NCBI GenBank assembly: GCA_033807775.1
Contig: CM066312.1
Span: forward strand, 24,835,696 to 24,899,695
DNA: 64,000 bases
Source: Saussurea involucrata
Lineage: Eukaryota; Streptophyta; Magnoliopsida; Asterales; Asteraceae
Direction: 5' to 3'
A program made the translations under genes and the position numbers. The notes under the pieces were generated by a model. The model did not search any database, was not told the origin of the DNA, and saw only the letters and a program-made list of their open reading frames with translations. Every line of letters begins with the position of its first letter. Position 1 is the stretch's first letter. Below are positions 42,698 to 54,974 of this stretch, piece by piece.

Positions 42698-44260
42698 GAT
42701 ACTAATCAAATGAGAACCGTAAAAACATTGAGGATCGTGAGGACTAATCTCGATCATTCAAGGGTTTTAATCAAGGGTTAATAAAAACGATGCCAATTAT
42801 TGTAATATTAGTGAAAGTTTTGAAAGTTTAAGGGTAAGATTATAATTTAAGCATCTCCCGTCCTCATCTTCTTCCCATAAGCCAATGTCATTAATCCCCA
42901 AAGTTATAACCACGAACTAGAAATTCTTTCAACACCTACGATGCAACCTAATTTTGCCCCAATCATGGAGATGAGCTACTGTATTTGGATAACGCGAGTA
43001 AAGATGGCGACCACCATCGTCGCATCCTCCTCCTCCTCTGTCTTCTGCCCGACCAGGACCTCTTCTATCTCACGCTATTCACTCCGTCATTTTCTTCCAA
43101 ACCAACATCACCACTTCTTTCTCACATATTTCACCGTCGCAATTCAACTTCAACCCCTCCTCAATCCTCTCCATCTTCGATTTCCCAAACCCTAAACCAC
43201 CATTGTTCCTCTTCTTCAGGTGAAATTTTAATAGCTTACGTATCTATTTAATCATGAATTCGGGGTTACATGATGGGGTTTATTAGCCTGATTTGAGAAG
43301 ATTCACAAAGGGTACCCAGGATGTTGTTGCATTTTGGGCGGAGGTTTTGGTGGGGTGAGACGACGAAAGGTTGTGGTATGCGAGGTTATATACAGGACGA
43401 CGGTGGCCACTAGAGGGTATCCACAAAGATTGGTGTTCAATCCGTACAAAATGGAAGCATTCAACAATGTTTTTCTAGACAAGTTGAGGCAGTTTGGAAT
43501 CATTGATCATGTGGTCAGTCATTTTGACATGACTTATCCTTGAAATTTCGGTAACCGGTGCAATGATGGGTGCACTACGACAGAGCTCCGGCAAAGATGT
43601 GTTGGAGGGACGGTCAGATTGATTCCATTATCGATGTAAGTTTGGATTGGGAAAAGGGGAAAAGTAAGGGTTTAATTTGGGGGGAAATGTGAATTTTCGT
43701 TGATTCCATTATTGATATGTAAGGTTGGGTTTTAATTTGGTTGCAGATTTGAGTCTTAGGTTTGATTTTGATTGGGTTTTAATTTGGTTTCAACAAAAAT
43801 TATATTTGATTTCATTAGGTGAAAATAGATTATAGATGAAACTTTTGTTTGATTTCATGTGGTGAATTTAGGTATACATGAACAATATGTTTGGATTTCA
43901 TTAGATGAAATAGCATATGTATGATAATTGTGTTTTATTTCATGTGGTGAAATAAGGTTAGTACGTGTTTCATATGATGAATCTGTGTGTTTCATATGGT
44001 GAATCCGTGTGTTTAATCTGATGAATGAATTTATATGTTTCATATAGTAAATCTGTGTGTTTTATAAAGTGAATCTATGTTTAATCTGATGAGTCATTTT
44101 GTATGTTTCATCTGGTGAATCTTGTATCCAAAATGACAATTATGCCCTTTTCATATGGCGAAACAACTTTTAATTAAAACCATATGATCAAAACCAAATT
44201 ACGGCTTAGATTGGTTCTCACAGTTGTCAATCTTTTTTGATTCTTACATGATTTAACCCC
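42698..44260. mobile_element. (TA)n-seated family B element (1.56 kb)
   Basis: Left end AATCAAATGAGAACCGTAAAA and right end (read inward) AGGGGTTAAATCATGTAAG match the right end of 39050-41033, and TA tracts flank both sides. The interior again has repeated TTTCATATGGTGAATCCGTG words. Segments at 42940-43250 and 43330-43540 have coding-like composition (Ser/Thr/Pro rich) but no domain I recognise, and could be another captured fragment. Confidence 0.55.
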
Positions 44261-44879
44261 TATATATATTTGATACCCAGCCTATATATATATATAGATG
44301 CATATACTTGGGGGACCTTCTTTTAAGAACTTGTTAATTTGTGAGATCTGTAAGACCCAATTTCAGACACAAAAATTATTTGATAAAATATCGATTAAAG
44401 AAAACATCTCTCCCTCCCTCTCCCTCTCCCTCCCTCTCTCTCTCTCCCTCTCCCTCTCCTATTTTTTCTCCCACCTCACCTATCTTTTCGCTCATAGTGA
44501 CTCTCTCTCTCTCTCTCTCTCATATTTTCATAAGATACATGTATACATACATATTTGAATATGAATTCAAGGTTATCACATTGTGAACGCTTTCTTAGAA
44601 TTAGTATTATACGTTGTGAACACTGTGAACATTTTTCTAAAGTTTCAATTATAGTTTTTCAATACATTGTGAATACTCTAAATTTACGAGATCTGGTATA
44701 ACGTATGAACCTATTGTGAACACAAACTAAATCTAAATATGCCACTTGTGTATATTTTTATTTATTAAAAATGTTTATCTTGTGTTCACAATGTGTTCAC
44801 CTTGTATACAATGTGTTCACCTTGTATACAATGTGTTCACCTTCTATACAACGTGTATGTTCGTATAAATGTAGGATAT

Positions 44880-44926
<47 letters not shown>

Positions 44927-45081
44927 GACTTTCCTAAAAAAATGCACTGATTTTTATTTAATAAATACTGATAATTATCTCGTTATTAATAATATTAATT
45001 ATCTTAGATAAGTGGTTTAGGATGGATCTCACGTAATTTAGAGTTCTCAAATGATTAAGCTCATATACTTATATATATATA
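44261..45081. other. Stretch between (TA)n elements with CT and GA microsatellites
   Basis: Contains (CT)n-rich DNA at 44409-44522, (GA)n at 44882-44920, and repeated GTGTTCACCTTGTATACAAT units at 44775-44850. No gene. Confidence 0.5.
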
Positions 45082-45343
45082 GAGGGAGGTTCACGGGAAA
45101 ACCTCAAAAAAATTGAAAAACTGAAGAACACCCTAATAGCCCTTCATCTACATTGGTATGTAGTAGGTTAAGTTTTTTTTTTTTGGTTTTATGCACAAGT
45201 GCATCATGCATTGGTGCATATATGCACGTGTGCATGTTACAAATTACCAGTATGCACAAGTGCATACCGTCAAGATGGAGGGCTACCAAAGTGTTCCTTA
45301 GTTTTCCGTTTTTTTAGGCTTTCCCCTGAACCTGACCCTGACC
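45082..45343. mobile_element. Small (TA)n-seated MITE (262 bp)
   Basis: TA tracts at 45070-45081 and 45344-45356. The ends form an inverted repeat of about 40 bp: AGGTTCACGGGAAAACCTC, and from the right AGGTTCAGGGGAAAGCCT. The interior has alternating ATGCAC/GTGCAT words that could fold into hairpins. Confidence 0.75.
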
Positions 45344-45960
45344 CTATATATATATAAGTATTTTGTGTAAGTAATTAATGTTGTGCTGTTTTTATATTTT
45401 TAGGACCGTTTTAGCTATCATATTACAATAATTAATTTGCTCGCTTGAGTTATTAAAATTCGGTTGAACAACGTAAAGTTGTGGCATTTTAAATTTTAGC
45501 TTTTTAGTATTGCCTGAGCATATATAATTTTCTATATCTTAGTAACAACATTAATTGCATATGCCTTTAGATTTTATACTTGTCTGAAATAATCTAATAG
45601 AGATTACTTTCAGATAGTCCCCATTTTGGGACTGCTTTTTGAATAACTTGTCTCATTTAGAATATGATACGTATTAGTCGTTTTAGAAAAAAAATAGTTA
45701 CATATTTCCCCTTGCTACTACGAGTATGTGTTTCAGACGCATATTTGGGGAGCCAAGGGGAAAGTTGTCGAACTTTTTTAAATATCTTGACCCTATCCAA
45801 TTTTTGGGCCAATTCCCCCTTCGTACTACTACTTAACCCGCTAATACGTATTCACATATGAGACCAATTATTCAAAAAGTGGGTTAGGATTGACCACCTG
45901 TCATTTGTAATATTCATTAATTGCATGCATTTCATTAATATTTTATTTTCTACATTACTG
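45344..45960. other. Non-coding stretch before the CACTA transposase
   Basis: AT-rich. The 5' terminus of the CACTA element should lie in or beyond this stretch, but I find no CACTACTC-type end. Confidence 0.4.
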
Positions 45961-47075
45961 ATGGATCGTAATACCTGGATGTACAAAATACCACATTCTA
46001 CCATTGAATATTTGACCAATTTGAATGAGTTTATTAATGTTGCTGAACACAATTGGGTGAACAATGGAGAAAACTACATTTGGTGTCCGTGTAAAGATTG
46101 TCATAATTTGCATAAGTTTACTGATTATCAAGCAATTCAATGACATTTGATATGTCGTGGGTTTATAGAAGGGCATATGATTTGGTCACGACATGGTGAG
46201 GTATTTGATTATCGTAACACGAGTCATGATTGTAATGTTGATGATTACAATGATTCAGACAATAGTAGCCGTGATAATATAGATGATATGTTACATGATG
46301 TGGAACATAATGTCGCTGAAGCATTATGAAGATTTTCAACAATTGTTTGTGGATTTGAAAAACCGTTGTATGATGGTTGTATAAAAGTTACCAAATTGTA
46401 GACGTGTTGAAATTATTTAACCTAAAAGCAAGCAATGGTTGGGTTGATAAAACTTTCACTACTCTATTACAGATTTTGCATCAAATACTACCCGAAGATA
46501 ATGAGTTGACTGTTTCTTTATACCAAGCAAAAAAATTAATGTATCCAATGGGATTGGAAATTGAAAAGATACACGCATGTCCAAGTGATTGTATGTTGTA
46601 CTGAAACGAGTATGCAAACCCACATGAATGTATTAGATGGGGTACATCATGGTATAAGTGAAGAAACACATGTAGAAGAAATCAATGATGAGATGAAAAA
46701 TGACCCCCTGCTAAATTATTGTGGTATTTGCCCATTGTGCCAAGGCTTAAATGGTTATTCTCAAACCCCAAAGATGTAAAATGTTGCCTTGGCATGCCGC
46801 ATAGCGTAAAAGTGATGGAAAAAATAAGACATGTGGCTGATTCTCCCCAATGGAGAAATATCGATTCTGATTTTGAAGAATTTGGCGATGAAATTAGAAA
46901 TATCCGGTTCGCTCTTAGTTCAGACGTGATTAATCCGTTTGGAAACATGAGCAGTAGTCATAACCCCTGGTCAGTTTTGTTATGCATTTACAATCTTCTT
47001 CCTTGGTTATGCATGAAACGAAAATACATCATGATGTCATTGTTAATTCAAGGTCCCATTTTTATTTATGTTTAG
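45961..47075 (+). pseudogene. CACTA (En/Spm) TNP2-like transposase, broken and truncated
   Basis: The ATG at 45961 starts a transposase-associated domain (MDRNTWMYKIPHSTIEYL, then CPCKDCHNLHKF, and HLICRGFIEGHMIWSRHGE after a TGA at 46141). The TNP2 domain follows in pieces: VLKLFNLKASNGWVDKTF, then EIEKIHACPSDCMLY, then WYLPIVPRLKWLFSNPKD, HVADSPQWRNIDSDFEEFG, and SDVINPFGNMSSSHNPWSVL followed by LPWLCMKRKYIMMSLLIQGP. The normal protein continues for several hundred residues beyond this point; here the frame ends at 47073-47075. At least three stops or frameshifts break it. Order and spacing fit the family well, so this is a decayed autonomous CACTA element. Confidence 0.88.
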
Positions 47076-47089
47076 TCTTTTAAAATATT

Positions 47090-47370
47090 TTAGGTAGCAT
47101 ATCAATATATGTTGATATTAAAAAAAACCAATCCTACTCGGTTTCTTAAACAGAACCGGGTTCCATTTGATGTCCCTTTTCCCGTGTATTTAGGTGGCAA
47201 TAGTACCCTTATATTCGAAGGAACCGGGTAGCATTAAACAAATCGCACCTGGTTATTACAACCAAGTACTATTACATGTCATAAAGGTGCCCCCTTATAT
47301 AGTAGCCGGTTGTAAAATCGGGTACCATTAAACCTGGCAACCGGGTTCGATTAACAATTCTTGAGTAGTG
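47090..47370 (+). mobile_element. 3' end of the CACTA element with subterminal repeats
   Basis: The sequence ends TTCTTGAGTAGTG at 47370, the reverse complement of a CACTACTCAAGAA terminus. Inside it, repeated AACCGGGT/ACCCGG words in both orientations form the subterminal repeats that transposase binds in CACTA elements. Its direct abutment with a truncated transposase indicates an internal deletion of the rest of the gene. Confidence 0.75.
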
Positions 47371-47613
47371 ATACACAATCACTTTATTAATTGGGTGTCA
47401 TTGTTTTTTTGACAAGAGAAACACCTTTATTTTTAGCTTAATAATAGAATGCCCTATTTGTTCAATTATGTTTCTGAACCATGCATCCTTTCCAAATGAT
47501 TTAATAATTTAGTAATTTTAAGTTTTAAAATAATTATAATTATTAAATTGTTAAGATTTCTTACAAGATATTGACTTCACATATTTTAGTCTATCTTTAT
47601 ATATGTATCTTAC

Positions 47614-50382
47614 TGTAACATCCTCAAATTTGGAAATAGCAACAAAATAAAAACTTCAATAAAATAATCAAATAAAGGATAAAATTCTTTCTACAAATCC
47701 AACCTTGGAAATACCTCAACTTTAAAACATATGAATAACCTCAACGTTCATTAACTTAAGTCATACACCAAAACTATGAAAGGTCGGGTGTTACTCAAAC
47801 CAAATACAAAGTTGCTATTCCCAATATGCAGAAAACTTCACCAAGCTATTTACTCCTTGAGCACACATCTAACTCTCAACTATGCCCAGTGTCAGTAGAA
47901 ATATTTCCCAACCGGAACCTGTTGCACATGCCGACAAATAAAAATGTTAGGCTAACGCCTAGTGAGTTCAAGCGTTTACATCATGATTAAAATAATTTGT
48001 TAAATGAGAGAGTGCTACTTAAATCATGGTTTTCAAAAGGGTTTATGATAAAAATGTCAACAATTCCTTTTCCAACGCACACAAATTCCATGACGAAAGT
48101 TCCAAAATGTATATAGCGTTTTCCAAAATAAATTCCGATCCAAACTCACTCAAAACTTGAATAAACATTTAAATCTCAATTATATAAACGTAAATAAATC
48201 TATATTTTTCAAATCATTCAGTCATGGATGAGGCATAATGCCTGGCCCATGTACCATAGACAATCCAATAAAATATAAAACTTTAACGAAAATACGGATA
48301 AAACCCGATACTCACGCGAGCATAAAAGGGAGCGAACTCCAAATATTAAAACATGGAAATGACATGCTTCATTCAAACCTTAATATACGTGGAGGGAAAT
48401 CCAATATTAAAGTTATCATTTGACCGACGATAATAAAGTAAGGATATTAATATCCAAAATAGTGTTGGCCGACAACGGGGAAGACCCATATCCATTGAGA
48501 GTGGAGGAACACAAAAGTCTGCCACTCATACAATGTTAATCATATGACACTTCACGACATGAAAGCCCAAGTGTCCCTACGACTCCTTTCAAGTTACACC
48601 CAAAGAGACAGTTGACCTTAGCAAGTATTACCATGAATACTACCAAAGGCCTGACCCATGCGGGGTTACAACCATGACATTTCCCCAACATGGCGGAGGT
48701 CCCAAACGCCAATCAATCATGATAGCACAACCGGACTCATCCCTCCTAGTGTACCCTGGCAAGGTAAAGGTCATAAAACATGGGGTCCGGGTCAAATATC
48801 GCAACACCCAGCAGACCATCAAATAAAGACTGACTTACGTGCCTATGGATCCAATGCAACACAATCTAAGATTACATGACTACACAGGAATGACTAATGC
48901 ACTCGATCATGTAATTATTAATAATATGCAATAAGATGCCATAAGTTGCAATAAATGCAAACCATAAAAATAGGACTCTACATTGAGGCATCAAAATTGG
49001 ACAAGATGTCCCCAGGACTCTTTTAAAGTAAAAAACGAGCTAAATATTCAAAACCCATTAGACCAACAAATAACGATCCTCATAATGTAAAATGCATTTA
49101 GACGGCACTTATGTAAACGTACCTCAAAGGCATGATTAACCCAAAACTCGACGTCGGTCGAGATATATTATTTTCCAAATGGACTCATACCCTTATGAAT
49201 TCATCATGACTCATAACACGAAAATGTGCATTTCCAAATATTTTATAAAGTCAATTACACCAAAAATGCAAGAACCCTTGAATAGACCTCATTTGAACGA
49301 TAAATCGTTAAACGACAAATTTATGATATTAACTTACCAAAATATCCAAAAATCCCAAATATGGGTGTTTTGTAGGGTTTATAAAGTTAAACACTTCAAG
49401 TGATCAAAACCTATCAAATAACTCAATCAATTGATAATTTTATGTAAAACACACAAATACTTGAAAAGTAACATTTTTAGCATGGACAACGTTTTCACAA
49501 ATCAACTTGAACTCACCTCACTAGATTTAGGCTAAATCTAGATTTTTTCCCAACTTGAGCTCCTTTGAAGAAATCTGAATCCTCAAGCCAAATCTTCCAA
49601 AAAAACTAGATCCACAAGTTTCCAACCATCAATATCCATATTTAACCATTTAGAATCGTTTCCCAAACACTTTACATCAATATCTCAACTTATATCAAAA
49701 CCCTAATTTCCATGGATGAAGAAAAGAGAACATTACCTTAACCACAACTTGGATCCACCAACCAAAACACCTCTAGAGTTACCAAAATGAACCACAAACT
49801 CAAAATCCTCAAAATAGAGAAAAAGGGTTGGATAAAACCTTAGAAAACTTTGATGAAGGAGATGAAGTGAAAGGATTCTAGCTTTAGTTTCCAAAACCAA
49901 GTTAGATGAAGAAAGAACACTTGAAATCTCCAATCTTGGGGCTTAAAGGCTCAAAGTCGGCTATGGAGGCAAAGAGTTTCGGTTTGGGAGAGAAAGGAGT
50001 GAAATGGGAGAAGTGAGGAGTCAAATGGGGCTGACGCATTTTTTAAGGCCTTGGTACCCGTATGCGATTGTGACATGAGATTGTGACAGTGTCGCAATCG
50101 CTGGCACAATCGCACAGGTTGTACCAAGAGTTTTTGGCATCCGGCGATTGTGACATGCTATAGTGACAGTGTCACAATCGCGGGCACTATAGCATAGAAT
50201 GTACCGAAAATTGTTTTGATCGTAACTTCTTCGTTTTAGCTTCGATTTTGCTCCGGAAAGAACCGTTTGACTCGTATTTGAACTATCCATCCAACAAGAC
50301 AATAAAATCTAAGATTTAATCCAAAATCCTTTTTTTATATTTATTTAAAATATCGATACCTTCTAAATATCGAGGTGTTACA
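47614..50382 (-). repeat. Solo LTR of a Ty3/gypsy element (2.77 kb)
   Basis: On the minus strand it begins TGTAACACCTCGATATTT and ends GAGGATGTTACA, the same terminal style as the chromodomain Ty3 element. The flanks CTTAC (47609-47613) and TTTAC (50383-50387) match at four of five bases. No internal retrotransposon sequence adjoins on either side, so it is best read as a solo LTR left by recombination. A duplicated segment at 50050-50190 repeats GATTGTGACATG...GTGACAGTGTC twice. Confidence 0.7.
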
Positions 50383-51229
50383 TTTACATTATATCTTTTA
50401 AGAAAAAAATTTGTTAATATAAAACATATTTGAGTCCTGTTATTTTTAAAAACTCAATATAATAAAATTGAATTCATAGGATACCAAAAAAATAAAACGT
50501 CCTAATAGACTACTTTATAAGACTTCAGTTATAGAGCCAAAAAATAAAGTGTCCTATTTAATGACATTGTAAGTTTATAAGACGTTTTTAGACGTCGTAA
50601 TAGGTTTTTTAAGACATTTTTTATCCGGTCGCAATGCTCACAAGTCCAACGTTGTCTCTAATTAGTTTGCAAGAAATTAGAGACATATGTGAAATTATGG
50701 AAGCATCCGAAAATCAACAATACTGATCTAAATTAGTCACATTGATTAACTAGAGAGTATATATTGGAATCTACCAATACTTAAGGAGAGGAGTTAATAT
50801 AATCTTGGAGGATGCAAAGTCAACAATGGAACTCTCACAACAATTAATTTCAGCCTTGAACCTTGTAGTTATTTACGTTTTGCTTATTAATCTCCATTTG
50901 AAGTTAATTTTACCTATATTTCCCATGTATTTTCCCTTATAAAAAGGGACCATGAAACCTTGTATTGGGAGATTAAGAATTTGAATTATAAAAAGATTGA
51001 GAACTCTTTTCTCTTGTGTTAAAAGCTTTATGGTTATCAATTGGAGTGGAATCCTATTATGGGTATCAGCAAGTGGGGTGGAATCCCTTCTCCTCAAGGG
51101 TGTGAAGTGACGGTTTAGGTATTCAAACTAAGCGGCATATTAGTTCTTGGTTCATTAACTTTCAGGATTAGGTTAATTAGCTAAGTTCATATCTCCAGAA
51201 ACCATTGGTTTCTTAGACTTGCATCATCT
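50383..51229 (+). repeat. Probable LTR and leader of a decayed Ty3 element
   Basis: The region ends just before a primer-site-like sequence, and contains a TATA box (TATAAAA, 50939-50945) and a promoter-like pyrimidine-rich 3' part. The LTR start was not found. It is assigned by position only. Confidence 0.4.
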
Positions 51230-51241
51230 TGGTATAAGAGC
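51230..51241 (+). promoter_or_regulatory. Decayed primer binding site
   Basis: TGGTATAAGAGC differs by one base from the tRNA-Met site TGGTATCAGAGC and lies 39 nt before the gag start. Confidence 0.6.
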
Positions 51242-51279
51242 AGAGGTTTCCTTCCAAATCTGTTGTTCAAATCTTAACC

Positions 51280-52380
51280 ATGTCTACGGTCAAAATTGAA
51301 GCATTGAGAAATGAGTTTGAGGCAAAACTTGATGCAAAGGATGTTGAGCTTGAGTTAGTTTGCTGAAAAGGATGCTCATGTGGAGTACCTCATAAAACAA
51401 CTTCGACGAAATATGAAGAAAGGCGAAGGAAGTGATGAAGATGAAGAAGAGTCGTTCGTTGGATCCGTGAAGAATAGAAGGTATGATTTCGATCCTAGAG
51501 TCGATATACCTGAGGTTGAGGGGAAGTTAGAACCTAATGAATTTCTAGAATGGTTGAGTGACGCTTAAAGGTTATTTGATCTCAAAGAATATCTGGAAAA
51601 TAAAAAAGTTAAGATTGTTGCCTTAAAACTAAGAAAATATGCTTCCATTTGGTGGAATAATCTTAACGACCAAAGAAGAAGGGATAGAAAGGATAAAATT
51701 CAGAATTGGGAAAAGATGAGAAAGGAGTAGAAAAGGAGATTTATGCCATCAACTTATAAACAGGATTGTTACCATGCTTTGTGCCATCTGGAGCAAGGTA
51801 GCAAAAGTGTTGATGAATGTACTAAAGAGTTTTAATTGCTAATGATAAAATGTTATATGAGGGAACCCAAAGAATTGACAATATGTAGATATCTTTCTTA
51901 TTTGCATATTGATCTTGCTGAAGCTGTTGGGCGACATCTATATCATTCTTTCATTGATGTATATGTTCTAGTTCGTAAGTTGGAGCAGCAACAAAAGGCT
52001 TTAAAAATCAACTTCCTTTCGAAACATTCGTAGAAGTGATCCACTTGATAAACCCAAGAACCTCAACCTGAAACATGTTGGTAATAAACCCAATGATAAT
52101 TTTGGCATGGAAAGCGCACAAGGGGAAGGTGTTATGTGTTATGGATGTCAAGGGATCAGGCACATTGGTTCTGATTGTTCAAACAAAAGAATCATAACGG
52201 TAAGGGAATATGATGATTGGAGGTCTTTGCACAACAACTTTGATATGGAGGAGGAAGAACAAAACAATGACGATTTGGAGGAGGTGTTTGAAGGCAATCC
52301 AATGGAAGGAATTATCGATTGTTAGAGCATCTCTTGTTGCCATTTTCGCCGAGGAAGAGAAAGTGCAAAGGGAGAACTTA
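51280..52380 (+). pseudogene. Ty3/gypsy gag, decayed, 5' part
   Basis: Begins MSTVKIEALRNEFEAKLDAK and continues, with one frameshift and several stops, through the Gag core (RVDIPEVEGKLEPNEFLEWL, KIVALKLRKYASIWWNNL, RRFMPSTYKQDCYHALCHLE, QGSKSVDECTKEF) to a zinc knuckle (CYGCQGIRHIGSDC, 52137-52178) and an acidic segment. Gag packages the element's RNA. The frame is cut by a younger element at 52386 and picks up again for about 45 bp after 58073, where VQGKVLNII resembles the start of the protease domain. Pol is absent. Confidence 0.85.
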
Positions 52381-52385
52381 TTTTG

Positions 52386-52642
52386 TGATAAATCCCAGAT
52401 CTCTAGCAATAAGATATGAATGTAGTGAGAGAGAATCTAGAGAGCAAATATGTCATCCATGTATTGAGCTCAAAAAGATTACAAAAGGTTTCTAAAAGAT
52501 TACAAAAGCTTTTTTAACAAATGAACTAGACAAGCCTATTTATACCCATGACATACAAGGTATTAAGGCATTCACAATACTGTATAGACTCATACAGTAC
52601 ATTGACTTTACAGTAAATCTTGAATACAACAATGCTCTAACA
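52386..52642 (-). repeat. LTR (left; 3' LTR in element orientation)
   Basis: 257 bp, ends TGATAAATCC...GCTCTAACA on the plus strand. The polypurine tract lies at 52643-52655. Confidence 0.9.
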
Positions 52643-54974
52643 ATCTCCCCCTTTGGATTCAAGATTTAAAAAAAAATAACAGCAGTCTTCAGCTCTTTGT
52701 AAAGTCAATCTTCTCAAACAGATACTCTATCAAACCATCTTCAAATAGCTTTATCTCCACTAGTTCACGGCGAACTATATGCTTTGACACTCTTTAAGAA
52801 CTCAGCTTTGAAGAATCTTCAGACAAACATGAAAAGTCATTGTCTTTTTCTTTGAAAAGTCAATCTTCTTCAATAAAATCTTCAACAGATTGTCTTCAAG
52901 TCTTGAACATGAAATTCCGATCTTTGTATAAAACCATCAATTCGGAACAAGATGAATCAGAAACGATTAGAGTTTGGATCAGAAATATGTGAAACCATCC
53001 ACATTGTTGAACTTTTAGGTGTAAGCGCATTCCGAGAACCACTCAGAACTAAGATAACCAAATTCAGCAACATTTGGACTTCACATGATCCTTCTCCCCA
53101 ATCTTCAGTCTTTGTTCACGAATCTTTGACTTGAAATATCTTTGATTTGAAAATTCTTTGACATGAAATTGAAATTAAACTTTTCTCCCCCTTTTTCGAT
53201 GATGGTGAGCATCGAAAACCATTTTCAATTTCAGTCGTGTCTTTGAGTATTGCTAACAATCTCCTCCTTACAGAATAACCTTGCTCCCCCTCAAAATAAG
53301 AATTCTGGAGCAATTTATTTTCTCCCCCTGAAAGTATGCATATATTTCAATAACGTACAGTATTTGAAATTGTAGCACAAATTTTAAAACAAATTTACAC
53401 AAGGAAAATAACATTCATTGAATTTTATTTTATAACTACAAACATTTGATCATTTGAAAACTTTACAAAAGAAATTCAACTTAATGAAATTTAACAGATT
53501 TTTCAATCAAATGAAATCAAATGCATGTGTTTGGATTCAAGAACAAGTCATCATTGTATATCAAGTTAAAAATGTTCAGTTTCAACCCTTTTATGAAATC
53601 TATTTGGTGTGCTAGCATGGGAAATATGATTAGCTTCAAGCATATGCAATTCTAAAACATATAAGAATATTTTGCTCTACTCACACTATTTGTCCAAAAT
53701 CAGAATTTTCACAAATTTACGGGTTTATCGCGACTTTGTATTTTCCCAAGTTTCAAGAGATGTGTGCTCATTGGCATCTTTTCTTTTGTGCTCATTGGCA
53801 TCTTTTGATTTGTGCACATTGGCATCTTTTGATTTTGTGCTCATTGGCATCTTTTGATCAAAAAGTTTAGTAAGAATAAGATACACCGTTAAACATGACT
53901 TTCTATCTGGTTCTATAGAAGGATTTGGGTTAGCAGATCCCAGACCAGTTGGCCTTAGGTGCTAGGTGTCGAGCACCCCTTAGAACTTAATTTCCCAAAC
54001 CAGAAAGGCCACATCGATATATCTTAAACCCATTTGTACCAGTAAAACATGGCTTTCTATCTGGTTCTATTGCAGGATTTGGGTCAGCCGATCCCATACC
54101 AGTTGATCTTAGGGACTAGGTGTCGAGCACCCCTTAGGACTTACTCTCCCAAACCAGAAAGGCCACAGGCACAAACTTTCAAACTAAATGATATTCTATA
54201 TAAGTTCGAATTTCCATCACAAAATATGAATGATATCTCAATCACTTGGTTCTTAATCATAGTGCTTCCCCCATATTTTCGTTTCCATTCATCATTCTGA
54301 TAAATAGGCTTTTTGAGCATTATATTCTATATAAGTCCAGATTCACATATCTTTGAGCATTCAGCATAATTTCATTCATGTTTTGCTGACCTTTCGATTT
54401 ATTTCAGAGGTGAAAGATGAAACAAATATAACTCAGATAAAACAAAAACACTTGTAAAATCATCTTTTAGCACACATTTAATTCATTGAATGAAAATTGA
54501 AAATTTCATCTTATTGAATTAAATTTGTAAAGTTTCAAGTTTTCAAATCAGTAGAAACAAATATAATCCAATGTTACCTTTCATCACTTGTTCCTTGAAA
54601 CAAAAATATATAGCAGTTAAGGATATTACCTGATAAGTGTGAGTTCTAAACTGGTTTGTTTAGAAGTCTTAGTCTTTGAAGTACGGGTCCTGGACTGAAT
54701 TGTTCAGAAGCCATAGTCGTTGAAACACGGGTTTTGAACTGATATGTTCAAAAGGCAAAAACATTGAAGTACGGGTCCTAAACTGATATGTTTAGAAACC
54801 ATTGTCGTTGAAGCACGGGTTTTGAACTGATATGTTCAAAAGCCATTGATATTTGTCTCCCCCTTAATGGTACAAATATTTTTCAAAAAATACGCCGCTT
54901 CTCTTCTGTTTTCAGTCATGTGTGTGGTATGTATCTACAATTCAGTACAACACATGAAGAACCTGCAAAACAGA
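52643..54974 (-). repeat. 3' untranslated part of the non-autonomous element with PPTs and tandem repeats
   Basis: Besides the LTR-adjacent tract, CTCCCCCT or similar (purine-rich on the minus strand) occurs near 53178, 53283, 53323 and 54858. Tandem repeats include TTGGCATCTTTTGAT about four times (53770-53860), a duplicated segment of about 150 bp with TTTCTATCTGGTTCTAT and GGTGTCGAGCACCCCTTAG (53895-54170), and a unit of about 45 bp with TACGGGTCCT and GATATGTTCA about five times (54660-54845). No coding domain seen. Confidence 0.7.

Noticed and set aside
42940..43540. Coding-like segments as a host gene
   Set aside because: Ser/Pro-rich frames overlap in different phases and match no family I know; left as a possible captured fragment only.
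44298..44586. Ser/Leu/Pro-rich open frames
   Set aside because: Created by (CT)n microsatellite sequence.
47614..50382. A second full Ty3 element
   Set aside because: Only LTR-type sequence is present, with one start and one end and nearly matching flanks, so a solo LTR is simpler.
52952..53134. Short plus-strand frames between 52643 and 54974 as genes
   Set aside because: They lie antisense to the untranslated part of a minus-strand retrotransposon and show no domain.
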